Positions 22,005-32,700 of a DNA stretch of 64,000 bases are shown in pieces (the stretch's first letter is position 1; each line of letters starts with the position of its first letter). The stretch covers positions 41,800,741 to 41,864,740 of the forward strand of contig NC_062213.1 of NCBI RefSeq assembly GCF_902686445.1. The letters run 5' to 3'. This DNA comes from Sciurus carolinensis. Its lineage: Eukaryota; Chordata; Mammalia; Rodentia; Sciuridae. Made by a program: the position numbers and the translations under genes. The notes under the pieces were generated by a model. The model searched no databases. It worked only from the letters and a program-made list of their open reading frames with translations, and was not told the origin of the DNA.

Positions 22005-25000
22005 TCATCCACTTATTAGCGATATCATTCTTCCTTTGGTTTTTTGAGATTGGCTTATCTCACTTAGCATGATATTCTCCAGTTTCATCCATTTGCCTGC
22101 AAATGCCATAATTTTATCGTTCTTTATGGCTGAGTAATATTCCATTGTATATATATATACCACATTTTCTTTATCCATTCATCAATTGAAGGACATCTAG
22201 GTTGGTTCCACAATCTGGCTATTGTGAACTGAGCAGCTATGAACATTGATGTGGCTGTATCTCTGTAATATGCTGATTTGAAGTCCTTTGGGTATAGGCC
22301 AAGAAGTGGGATAGCTGGGTCAAATGGTGTTTCCATTCCAAGTTTTCTAAGGAATCTCCACACTGCTTTCGTGAGTGGCTGCACTAATTTGCAGCCCCAC
22401 CAGCCATGTAGGAGTGTACCTTTCTCCTCACATCCTCGCCAACACCTGTTGTTGCTTGCATTCTTGATAATCGCCATTCTAATTGGGGTGAGCTGGAATC
22501 TTAGGGTGGTTTTGATTTGCATTTCTCTTATTACTAGAGATGTTGAACATTTTTCCATATGTTTGTTGATTGCTTGTATATCTTCTTCTGTGAAGTGTCT
22601 ATTCATTTCCTTAGCCCATTTGTCAGTTGGATTATTTACATTCTTGGTGTAGAGTTTTTTGAGTTCTTTATAGATTCTGGAGATTAGCGCTCTATCTGAA
22701 GTATGATTGGCAAAGATACTCTCCCACTCTGTACACTCTTTCTTTGCATTGCTGATAGTTTCCTTTGCTGAGAGAAAGCTTTTTAGTTTGAATCTATCCC
22801 AATTATTAATTCTTGCTTTTATTTCTTGTGCTATGGGAGTCCTGTTGAGGAAGTCTGGTCCTAAGCCGACATGTTGAAGCTCTGGACCTACTTTTTCTTC
22901 TATAAGATGCAAGGTCTCTGGTCTGATTCCGAGATCCTTAATCCATTTTGAGTTTAGTTTCGTGCATGGTGAGAGATATGGGTTTAGTTTCATTCTGTTG
23001 CATATGGATTTCCAATTCTCCCAGCACCATTTGTTGAAGAGGCTATCTTTTCTCCATTGCATATTTTTGGCCCCTTTGTCTAGTATGAGAAAATTGTATT
23101 TATTGGGGTTTGTGTCCGTGTCCTCTATTCTGTACCATTGATCCACCTTTCTATTTTCGTACCAATACCATGCCATTTTTGTTACTATTGCTTTGTAGTA
23201 GAGTTGAAGATCTGGTATTGCGATACCCCCTGCTTCACTCTTTCTGCCAAGGATTGCTTTAGCTATTCTGGGTTTTTTATTCTTCCAGATGAATTTCATA
23301 ATTGCTTGCTCTATTTCTGTAAGGTACATCATTGGGATTTTAATTGGAATTGCATTGAATCTGTATAGCACTTTTGGTAGTATGGCCATTTTGACAATAT
23401 TAATTCTTCCTATCCAAGAACATGGGAGATCTTTCCATCTTCTAAGGTTTTCTTGAATTTCTTTCTTTAGTGTTCTGTAGTTCTCATTGTAGAGGTCTTT
23501 CACCTCTTTTGTGAGATTGATTCCCAAATACTTTATTTTTTTCGAAGCTATTGTGAATGGGGTAGTTTTCCTAATTTCTCTTTCTGAAGATTCATCACTT
23601 ATATATAAAAATGCCTTAGATTTATGTGCATTGATCTTATATCCCGCTACTTTACTGAATTCACTTATGAGATCTAAAAGTTTTCTGGTGGAATTTCCTG
23701 GTTCCTCTAAGTATACCATCATATCATCAGCAAATAGGGATAGTTTGAGTTCTTCTTTTCCTATTCGTATCCCTTTAATTTCTTTGGTCTGTCTAATTGC
23801 TCTGGCTAGAGTTTCAAGGACAATATTGAATAGAAGTGGTGAAAGAGGGCATCCCTGCCTTGTTCCAGTTTTCAGAGGGAATGCTTTCAGTTTTTCACCA
23901 TTTAGAATGATATTAGCCATGGGTTTAGCGTAGATGGCCTTTACAATGTTAAGGAATGTTCCCACTATCCCTATTTTTTCTAGTGTTTTGAGCATGAAGG
24001 GGTGCTGTATTTTATCAAATGCTTTTTCTGCATCTATCGAAATAATCATGTGATTCTTGACTTTAAGTCTATTGATATGGTGAATGACATTTATTGATTT
24101 CCTGATGTTAAACCAACCTTGCATCCCTGGGATGAAACCCACTTGATCATGGTGCACTATCTTTTTAATATGTTTTTGTATGCGATTTGCTAAAATTTTG
24201 TTTAGAATTTTTGCATCGATGTTCATTAAGGATATTGGTCTGAAATTTTCTTTCCTCGATGTGTCTCTGTCTGGTTTAGGAATCAGGGTAATATTGACTT
24301 CATAGAATGAGTTTGGGAGAGTTCCCTCCTCTTCTATTTTCTGGAATACTTTGAGAAGTATTGGAATGAGTTCTTCTTTAAAAGTTTTGTAGAACTCAGC
24401 TGAGAACCCATCTGGTCCTGGACTTTTCTTTGTTGGAAGGCTTTTGATGACTTCTTCTATTTCATTACTTGAAATTGGTCTATTTAAATTGTGTATGTCC
24501 TCCTCGTTCAGTTTAGGCAATTCATATGTCTCTAGAAACCTGTTGATGTCTTCGAAATTTTCTATTTTGTTGGAGTATAGATTTTCAAAATAGCTTCTAA
24601 TTATGTTTTGTATTTCAGTCGTGTCTGTTGTGATATTTCCTTGTTCATTCCAAATTTTAGTGATTTGGGTTTTCTCTCGTCTTCTCTTTGTTAGTGTGGC
24701 TAAAGGTTTATCAATTTTGTTATTTTTTCGAAGAACCAACTATTTATTTTGTCAATTTTTTGTATTGTTTCTTTCGTTTCAATTTCGTTGATTTCAGCTC
24801 TGAGTTTAACTATTTCCTGTCTTCTACTACTTTTGGTGTTGGTCTGTTCTTCTTTTTCTAGGGCTTTGAGCTGTAGTTTTAGGTCATTTATTTTTTGAGT
24901 TTTACTTCTTTTATTAAATGCGCTCCATGAAATAAATCTTCCTCTAAGTACCGCTTTCATAGTGTCCCAGAGATTTTGATATGATGTTTCTTTGTTCTCG

Positions 25001-25829
25001 TTTACCTCTAAGAATTTTTTAATTTCCTTCCTAATATCTTCTGCTATCCATTCATCATATAGTAGCATATTGTTTAATCTCCAGGTGTTGGAGTAGTTTC
25101 TGTTTTTTACTCTTTCATTAATTTGTAACTTCAATCCATTATGATCTGATAGAATACAAGGTAGTGTCTCTATCTTCTTGTATTTGCTGACATTAGGTTT
25201 GTGGCATAATATATGGTCTATTTTAGAGAAGGATCCATGTGCTGCTGAGAAGAAAGTGTATTCGCTCTTGGTTGGATGGTATATTCTATAAATGTCTGTT
25301 AAGTCTAAATTATTGATTGTGTTATTGAGATCTATGGTTTCTTTGTTCAATTTTTGTTTGGAAGATCTGTCCAATGGTGAAAGAGGCGTGTTAAAATCAC
25401 CTAGTATTATTGTGTTATGGTCTATTTGGTTTCTAAAATTGAGAAGGATTTGTTTAACATACATGGATGAGCCACTGTTTGGGGCATAGATGTTTATGAT
25501 TGTTATATCTTGCTGATTTATGCTTCCCTTAAGCAGTATGAAATGTCCTTCTTTATCCCTTCTAACTAACATTGGCTTGAAGTCCACATTATCTGAAATG
25601 AGGATGGATACTCCAGCTTTTTTGCTGTGTCCATGTGCATGGTATGTTTTTCCCCATCCTTTCACCTTTAGTCTATGGGTATCTCTTTCTATGAGGTGAG
25701 TCTCTTGCAGGCAACATATTGTTGGATCTTTCTTTTAATCCAATCTGCCAGTCCATGTCTTTTGATTGATGAATTCAGGCCATTAACATTCAGGGTTATT
25801 ATTGAGATATGATTTGTATTCCCAGTCAT
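22005..25829 (-). pseudogene. L1 ORF2 (endonuclease / reverse transcriptase), frameshifted
   Basis: Ancestral ORF2p makes the first-strand nick and reverse-transcribes L1 RNA at the target. From ATG at 25829 (MTGNTNHISIITLNVNG) to the ancestral stop at 22005 the span is 3825 nt, equal to the usual ~1275 codons. Endonuclease motifs: [22 protein letters not shown] and LSDHNG. Reverse transcriptase motifs: [37 protein letters not shown]-terminal cysteine motif: [18 protein letters not shown]. Breaks: one A missing in an A-run near 25737, one A missing near 24726 (WFFEKI region), and a TA-repeat expansion near 22150 that shifts the C-terminus to [11 protein letters not shown] with a stop at 22124. 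The two large open pieces are 25665-24700 and 24739-22124. Confidence 0.92.
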
Positions 25830-25887
25830 TTGGTTCATATTTAAAATTTTTGACACATTTTGGTTCCTCCTTTATTTGACAGTTCCT

Positions 25888-26879
25888 TTAGGATAATTCC
25901 TCCCTTTGCTGATTTGCTTCTTTGTTTTTTATCTCTTCCTCATGAAATATTTTGCTGAGAATGTTCTGTAATGCTGGCTTTCTTTTTGTAAATTCTTTTA
26001 GCTTTTGTTTATCATGGAATGATCTTATTTCATCGTCAAATTTGAAGGTAAGTTTTGCTGGGTATAAGATTCTTGGTTGGTATCCATTTTCTTTCAGAGC
26101 TTGAAAAATGTTGTTCCAGGCCCTTCTAGCTTTTAGGGTCTGGATTGAAAAATCTGCTGATATCCGTATTGGCTTCCCCCTGAATGTAATTGGTTCTTTT
26201 CTCTCACAGCCTTTAAAATTCTGTCTTTATTTTGTATGTTAGGTATTTTCATTATAATGTGCCTTGGTGTGGGTCTGTTGTAATTTTGTGTATTTGGAGT
26301 CCTATAAGCCTCTTGGACTTGATTTTCCATTTCATTCTTCAGATTTGGGAAATTTTCTGATATTATTTCTTCAAATAGATTGTTCATTCCTTTGGTTTGT
26401 TTCTCTAAGCCTTCCTCAATCCCAATAATTCTCAAATTTGGCCTTTTCATGATATCCCATAGTTCTTGGAGATTCTGTTCATGATTTCTCACCATCTTCT
26501 CTGTTTGTTCAACTTTGTTTTCGAGGTTAAATATTTTGTCTTCAATATCTGAAGTTCTGTCTTCCAGCTGTTCTATCCTATTGGTTATGCTTTCTATGGA
26601 GTTCTTAATTTGGTTTATTGTTTCCTTCATTTCAAGGATTTCTGTTTGGTTTTTTTTCAATATCTCTAACTCTTTATTGAAATGATCTTTTGCTTCCTGA
26701 ATTTGCTCTGTTAACTGTCAATTGGTGTGATCATTCAATGCCTGCATTTGCTCTTTCATCTCATCGTTTGCTTCCCTAATCATTTTAATTATGTACATTC
26801 TGAACTCCCTTTCTGTCATTTCTTCTGCCATGCTGTCGTTGGATTTTATTGATGTAACATCTAGATTTGTTTGGGGCAT
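25888..26879 (-). pseudogene. L1 ORF1 (RNA-binding coiled-coil protein), broken
   Basis: ORF1p coats L1 RNA as a trimer. The start was set at 26879 (MPQTNLDVTSIK) because the second L1 shares this ATG; an in-frame ATG also lies 21 bases upstream. Visible parts are an N-terminal region, a long coiled coil (EMKEQMQALND..., IESITNRIEQLEDRTSDIED) and the RRM (RPNLRIIGIEEG...RPTPRHIIMKIP). Compared with the intact copy at 33719-34735 there is a nonsense codon at 26718-26720 (Asn-Gln-Gln has become Asn-stop-Gln). A one-base deletion near 26190 (KNQITFRG becomes KNQLHSGG) destroys the C-terminal domain. The ancestral stop is at 25888. Confidence 0.88.
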
Positions 26880-27639
26880 TTTCTTCCCTTGTTTTCTCAT
26901 ATTGTTCAGGAATCAGTGGGTCATTAAGATATTGCAGATTTCCTCTATCAACTTATAATGTCCCTGAAGATTGCTAGTATATCCCCTCTTATCCTTCAGT
27001 AGTCTGAAGTCTTGGAGGAGGTTGATAATGCAGAGCTCCACGAAGAAGCTGCCTCTCTAGGTGTGGTAACCCTCAGGTGGCGTATATTCCCTGCTAGTGG
27101 GCAGAGGTGCCTCCACTTGTTGACCAATGTCATCCAATGGGGAACTAGACTGCAGGCTGAGGCAAGGCCTGTTTGTGCCTATGTCTCTGGCTTTACCGTC
27201 CCTGTGGGAAAACCTCCCCGGCCGGGAAGAGTCACTCAGTGGGGACGTCTCGCTGGTCAGTTGCCCTCCTAGAGGTTCCCCTCAATCTACAACTACCACC
27301 TGGGCTGGGCTGTCTTCCTCTGCAACGATCCCAGGGGCCCGGACCTACGTCCTGGGCCTGGGAGCCTCACCCTCCGCAGGCGAGTCTCCTTAGTCTGCCT
27401 CTCCCAGAGAATCGCCCGCCGCCCTGGAAACTTCGCTCCGCCCCTAGGCGTGTCTCTGTGCGGCTCTTCCAGCAAGAAGCCACCTAGCTCCTGGGACCCT
27501 GCTCTGCACCAATCGCCTGGCTATGCAGCCCCTCCCCTGAGCCACCACCTGGAGCCCCGTACAATAGCTCCGAGACCCAGAGACCCGCCACACACCTCCT
27601 CCTCCGGACAGCTGCCCGGTTTCCGACGCAGTCACTAGG

Positions 27640-28330
27640 AGTCCAAGCAACTCACTTCGGGTCTCCTCCTCCCGCCAACCACCCGTAGCCCGAGGCAGTC
27701 ACTCCAAGTCCAAGTGACCCGCCCTGTTCCTCCTCCTCCTCCTTGGGGTAGCCCCCCCGGGTGTTCAGGAGCGGTGGCTCCGAGACCAGGTGACTCACCA
27801 CGCTCCTCCTCCAGGCAGGCCACCGGTGTTCAGGAGCGGTCGCTTTTAGTCCAATCAACTCACCACTCGCCTCCTCCTCTGGCAACCGCCTGTGGTTCTG
27901 ATGCAGTCACTCCCAGACTAAGTGTCCCACCCCTCTCCTCCTCCAGGCAGGCCACCAGTGTTCTGGAGCAGCTGCTCCGAGTTCAAACAGCTCGTCACGC
28001 AGCTCCTCCTCCGGCAACCGCCCGCAGCTCTGATGCAGTCACTTCCAGGTCAAGCAACACGCCGTGCTCCTCCTCCTCCTGCGGGCAACCTCCTGGCACT
28101 CAGGAGCGCTCACTCTGAGTTCAAACAGTTTACCTCGCAGCTCCTCCTCTGGCAACTGCCTATGGTTCTGATGCAGTCACTCCCAGACCAAGCATCCCGC
28201 CGCGCTCCTCCTCTTCCTCCGGGCAGTTCCCCGGCGCTCAGGAGCGCCCACTCTGAGTTCAAACAGCTCACCACGCAGCTCCTCCTCTGGCAACCGCCCG
28301 GAGCCCCAGCGGCTGCTCGAGTCCAAGCGC
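27640..28330 (-). repeat. Tandem monomers in L1 5' UTR, about 130-138 bp each
   Basis: A block around 'atgcagtcactcccag' recurs at 27901, 28033 and 28171 (spacing 132 and 138), with more diverged copies at 27693 and 27622. The intervening 'caggagcgctcactctgag', 'ttcaaacag' and 'ctcctcctctggcaac' elements also recur. The plan recalls monomeric 5' promoters of mouse L1. Confidence 0.85.
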
Positions 28331-28575
28331 TGTGCTGAGCCGCCTCCTCTACGATGATCCCAGTTGTCCGTGTTTACCACTCCAGCGGGGGGAGGGGCGT
28401 CTCGCCGAGCAACTCCACTTCACAAATTCCCTGCGTTCCGGGGCTACCGCCCCATCCAGGACGCCTCCCCAATGGGAGAGACTCACCCGGCAGCTTTGAG
28501 TTGGTCCCAAGTCTCTCACTATCTCCTCTTTTGAATCTTGCGTCCTGGAGCAGCGTGAAATGCAGCCGCCCTCTA

Positions 28576-28591
28576 GTCCGCCATCTTGGCC
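28576..28591 (-). promoter_or_regulatory. YY1-type site at the L1 5' end
   Basis: On the sense (minus) strand the element starts with gggccaagatggcgg, containing the YY1 core CAAGATGGCGG a few bases from the 5' terminus. In human L1 the equivalent site positions transcription initiation at +1. Presence of the motif is seen; binding is inferred. Confidence 0.75.
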
Positions 28592-28596
28592 CGCCT

Positions 28597-28608
28597 CTTT
28601 TATTATTA
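28597..28608. repeat. Right target-site duplication of L1 (CTTTTATTATTA)
   Basis: An exact partner of 21534-21545, placed immediately outside the L1 5' end. Confidence 0.85.
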
Positions 28609-28887
28609 AACCTTTTAAGAAACATATCAGGCTAATACATGAAGTTCTGGTTTATTTACTTTTCACTTTATCTCTGTGGTGCATTCCACTGTGCGACTAC
28701 AGTTTATGAATTTACATGCCTGTTGATGGACAATAAGGCTATTATGTTTTGGGCTGTTTGCTATGTCAGCCATTTCTTGGTGCCTGGCTTAGGTGCAAGA
28801 GTTTTTCTAGGATGTCTAGTGGTAACAGAATTTTTGAGTCATTGGATTTGGTCTTCTTGAGTTTCTAAATTTCTTAATCTTTGGCAG

Positions 28888-29234
28888 TTGTTATGATAAA
28901 ATATCAGGTTCAGTGGGTTAGAAAAAATAGAAGTTTATTTTTCATTGTTCTGTGAGCTAGGAAGTTCAAGGTCAGTGTGCCAGTAGGTAAGGGGTCAGGC
29001 AAGGGCCTGATTTTGAATCATAGAAGGTAACTTCTCTTTGTGTCTTCACATAGCAAAGGATGTAAACAAGCTCCCTGAGGTCTAGAGAGAACTGGTCCCA
29101 TTCAGGAGTACTCAGCATTTATGACCTAGACACCTAGTTACCTCCCATCTCCTAAAGTCATAGTTGCCTTGGAGGTTAGGAGTTCAGGCTAAGTATGAAT
29201 TTCGAAGGGCCATATACACTCAGTCCATCGCAGT
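28888..29234 (-). mobile_element. MaLR-type LTR, old
   Basis: The antisense LTR pattern includes 'gttgttatgataaaatatca', 'agaagtttatttttcattg', 'ttctgtgagctaggaagttc', 'gttacctcccatctcctaaa', and 'cactcagtccatcgcag' at the end. Its middle is similar to other MaLR/MLT1 antisense copies. Confidence 0.65.
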
Positions 29235-29244
29235 TAGATGTTCC

Positions 29245-29569
29245 TATAGTGACCTCAGAAGCACTCCCACCAAGAGGGATGAGAGTTTGCATTTTCCATA
29301 TTTGGCCAAAGTTTAGTATTGTCAGACATTTTATTTTTGCTAATATGAGAGATATGAAATAAAATCTTATTGAAGCATTAATTTATAGTAATCTGATGAC
29401 TAGTAACAATGAGGATCTTTTTATATGCTTATTTGCCATTTGGATTTTCTCTTCTGTGAATTGCATGTATATAGACCTTGACCTATTCTTTGATTTCCTT
29501 TTTGTCTCTTTATACTTATTTGTATGACTTCTTAAACATTGTGGATACGTATTTTATTCCAGTTTATGA
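29245..29569 (-). mobile_element. Ancient L1M, left part, interrupted by the younger L1
   Basis: Antisense old-L1 sequence ('agcactcccaccaagagg', 'atgagagtttgcattttcc', 'tttatatgcttatttgccat', 'ttctcttctgtgaattgc') corresponds to the ORF2 C-terminal region and beyond. It runs up to the TSD of the L1 at 29585. Similar old L1 continues beyond that insertion (35262 onward). Confidence 0.65.
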
Positions 29570-29584
29570 CTTGTCTCATTTTTT
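29570..29584. repeat. Left target-site duplication of L1 (CTTGTCTCATTTTTT)
   Basis: The 15 bases match 35131-35145 exactly and directly flank the A tail of the L1. Confidence 0.88.
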
Positions 29585-29740
29585 TTATTGTAAACAAATG
29601 GGATACATGTTGTTTCTCTGTTTGTACATGGAGTCAAGGCATACCATTTGTGTAATCATAAATTTACATACGGCAATGTTGTTTGATTCATTCTGTTATT
29701 TTTTTTCCTTCCCCCCACCTATCCCACCACTCTTTTCCCT

Positions 29741-32700
29741 CTATACAGTCCTTCCTTCCTCCATTCTTGCCCTCTTCCTTAACCCTAACCCTAAACCTAA
29801 CCCTAACCCTAATGCTAACCCTTCCCACCCCCCATTATATGTCATCATCCCCTTTATCAGCGAGATCTTTCGTCCTTTAGTATTTTGAGATTGGCCTATC
29901 TCACTTAGCATGATATTCTCCAATTTCATCCATTTGCCTGCAAATGCCATAATTTTTTCATTCTTTATGGCTGAGTAATATTCCATGGTATATATATGCC
30001 ACAGTTTCTTTATCCATTCATCAATTGAAGGACATCTAGGTTGGTTCCACAATCTGGCTATGGTGAATTGAGCAGCAATGAACATTGATGTGCCTGTATC
30101 TCTATAGTATGCTGATTTTAAGTCCTTTGGGTATAGGCCAAGGAGTGGGATAACTAGGTCAAATGGTGGGTCCATTCCAAGCTTTCTGAGGAATCTCCAC
30201 ACTGCTTTCCAGAGTGGCTGCACTAATTTGCAGCCCCACCAGCAATGTATGAGTGTACCTTTTACCCCACATCCTCTCCAACACCTATTGTTGCTTGTAT
30301 TCTTGATAATCGCCATTCTAATTGGGGTGAGATGGAATCTTAGGGTAGTTTTGATTTGCATTTCTCTTATTACTAGAGATGTTGAACATTTTTTCATATA
30401 TCTATTGATTGCTTGTACATCTTCTTCTGTGAAGCGTCTGTTCATTTCCTTAGCCCATTTGTTGGTTGGATTATTTGTATTCCTGGTGTAGAGTTTTTTG
30501 AGTTCTTTATATATTCTGGAAATTAGTGTTCTATCTGAAGTATGAGTGGCAAAGATATTCCCCCACTCTCTAGGTTCTCTCTTCACATTACTGACAGTTT
30601 CCTTTGCTGAGAGAAAGCTTTTTAGTTTGAATCTATCCCAGTTGTTGATTCTTGCTTTTATTTCTTGTGCTATGGGAGTCCTGTTAAGGAAGTCTGATCC
30701 TAAGCCAACAAGTTGAAGATTTGGACCTACTTTTTCTTCTATAAGATGCAGGGTCTCTGGTCTGATTCCGAGGTCCTTGATCCATTTTGAGTTGAGTTTT
30801 GTGCAGGGTGAGAGATAGGAGTTTAATTTCATCCTGTTGCATATGGTTTTCCAGTTTTCCCAGCACCATTTGTTGCTATTTTTTCTCCATTGCATATTTT
30901 TGGCCCCTTTGTCTAGTATGAGAAAATTGTATTTATTTGGGTTTGTGTCCATGTCCTCTATTCTGTACCATTGATCTACCTGTCTATTTTGGTACCAATA
31001 CCATGCCGTTTTTGTTACTATTGCTTTGTAGTAGAGTTGAAGATCTGGTATTGCAATACCCCCTGCTTCGCTCTTTCTACTGAGGATTGCTTTAGCTCTT
31101 CTGGGTTTCTTATTCTTCCAGATTAATTTCATAATTGCTTGCTCTATTTCTGTAAGGTACGTCATTGGGATTTTAATTGGAATGGCATTGAATCTGTATA
31201 GCACTTTTGGTAGTATGGCCATTTTGACAATATTGATTCTGCCTATCCAAGAACATGGGAGATCTTTCCATCTTCTAAGGTTTTCTTTAATTTCTTTCTT
31301 TAGTGTTCTGTAGTTCTCATTGTAGAGGTCTTTCACCTCTTTTGTGAGATTGATTCTCAAGTATTTTATTTTTTTCGATGCTATTGTGAATGGGGTAGTT
31401 TTCCTAACTTCTCTTTCTGAAGATTCATCACTTATGTTTAAAAATGCATTGGATTTATGAGCATTGATCTTGTAACCTGCTACTTTACTGAATTCATTTA
31501 TGAGTTCTAAAAGTTTTCTGGTGGAATTTCCAGGTTCCTCTAAATATATAATTATGTCATCAGCGAACAGGGATAGTTTGAGTTCTTCTTTTCCTATTCG
31601 TATCCCTTTAATTTCTTTGGTTTGTCTAATTGCTCTGGCTAGAGTTTCAAGGACGATGTTGAATAGAAGTGGTGAAAGAGGGCATCCCTGCCTTGTTCTA
31701 GTTTTTAGGGGGAATGCTTTCAGTTTTTCACCATTTAGAATGATATTGGCCATGGGCTTAGCGTAGATGGCCTTTACAATGTTAAGGAATGTTCCCACTA
31801 TCCCAATTTTTTCTAATGTTTTGAGCATGAAGGGATGCTGTATTTTATCGAATGCTTTTTCTGCATCTATCGAAATAATCATGTGATTCTTAACTTTAAG
31901 TCTGTTGATATGGTGAATGACATTTATTGATTTCCAGATGTTGAACCAACCTTGCATCCCTGGGATAAAACCCACTTGATCGTGGTGCACTATCTTTTTA
32001 ATATATTTTTGGATGCGATTTGCTAAAATTGTGTTGAGAATTTTTGTGTCGATGTTCAATGAGGATATTGGTCTGAAATTTTCTTTCCTCGATGTGTCTC
32101 TGTCTGGTTTAGGTATCAGGGTGATATTGACTTCATAGAATGAGTTTGGGAGGGTTCCCTCTTCTTCTATTTCATGGAATAGTTTGAGGAGTATTGGAAT
32201 GAGCTCTTCTTTAAAGGTTTCGTAGAACTCGGCTGAGAACCCATCTGGTCCCGGACTTTTCTTTGTTGGTAGGTTTTTGATGACCTCTTCTATTTCATTG
32301 CTTGAAATTGATTTATTTAAGTTGTGTATATCCTCCTCATTCAGTTTAGGTAATTCATATGTCTCTAGAAACTTGTTGATGTCTTCGAGGTTTTCTGTTT
32401 TGTTGGAATATAGATTTTCAAAATAGCTTCTAATTATGTTTTGTATTTTACTAGTGTCTGTTGTGATATTTCCTTGTTCATTCTGAATTTTAGTAATTTG
32501 AGTTTTCTCCCTCTTTCTCTTTGTTAGTGTGGCTAAGGGTTTATCAATTTTGTTTATTTTTTCAAAGAACCAACTATTTATTTTGTTAATTTTTCCAATT
32601 GTTTCTTTTGTTTCAATTTCATTGATTTCGGCTCTGATTTTAACTATTTCCTGTCCTCTACTACTTTTGGTGTTGGTCTGCTCTTCTTTTTCTAGGGCTT

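Larger units (their letters stand above)
21546..28596 (-). mobile_element. Full-length L1 retrotransposon with two 3' ends
   Basis: The minus-strand order is 5' UTR (28596-26880), ORF1 (26879-25888), a short inter-ORF gap, ORF2 (25829-22005), 3' UTR (22004-21744) with A tail, then a second copy of the 3' UTR end (21743-21546) with its own A tail. A perfect 12-bp TSD surrounds the lot. The insertion point, read on the L1 sense strand, is TTT/AATAAT, which fits the L1 endonuclease preference. The 5' end begins at the sense sequence aggcgggccaagatggcgg, so it is not truncated. Both ORFs carry breaks (see their entries), so it is not autonomous as written. Confidence 0.93.
26880..28596 (-). promoter_or_regulatory. 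L1 5' UTR / internal promoter, CpG-rich
   Basis: About 1.7 kb upstream of ORF1 is strikingly GC- and CpG-rich compared with the rest of the window, most of all at 27170-28600. It contains a tandem-repeat block (27640-28330) and begins with a YY1-type site. L1 5' UTRs act as internal RNA polymerase II promoters. The many open frames here on both strands are compositional shadows, not genes. Confidence 0.85.

Noticed and set aside
22278..24791. Plus-strand frames inside L1s (also at 3910-5421, 30228-33938, 49440-49757)
   Set aside because: Antisense shadows of ORF2 and ORF1. They recur with the same peptides wherever an L1 copy occurs, because the coding strand is conserved.
27640..28330. CRISPR-like array of regularly spaced repeats
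   Set aside because: The ~132-138 bp period, imperfect long monomers and position inside an L1 5' UTR in a mammalian genome exclude a CRISPR array.
27012..28635. Many overlapping open frames on both strands
   Set aside because: They are compositional shadows of the GC-rich L1 5' UTR and its tandem monomers. None resembles an L1 or host protein.
29779..29822. True interstitial telomere from chromosome fusion
   Set aside because: The tract sits at a fixed place in the L1 3' UTR, within the element's TSDs, with counterparts in two other L1s. It is part of the transposon.
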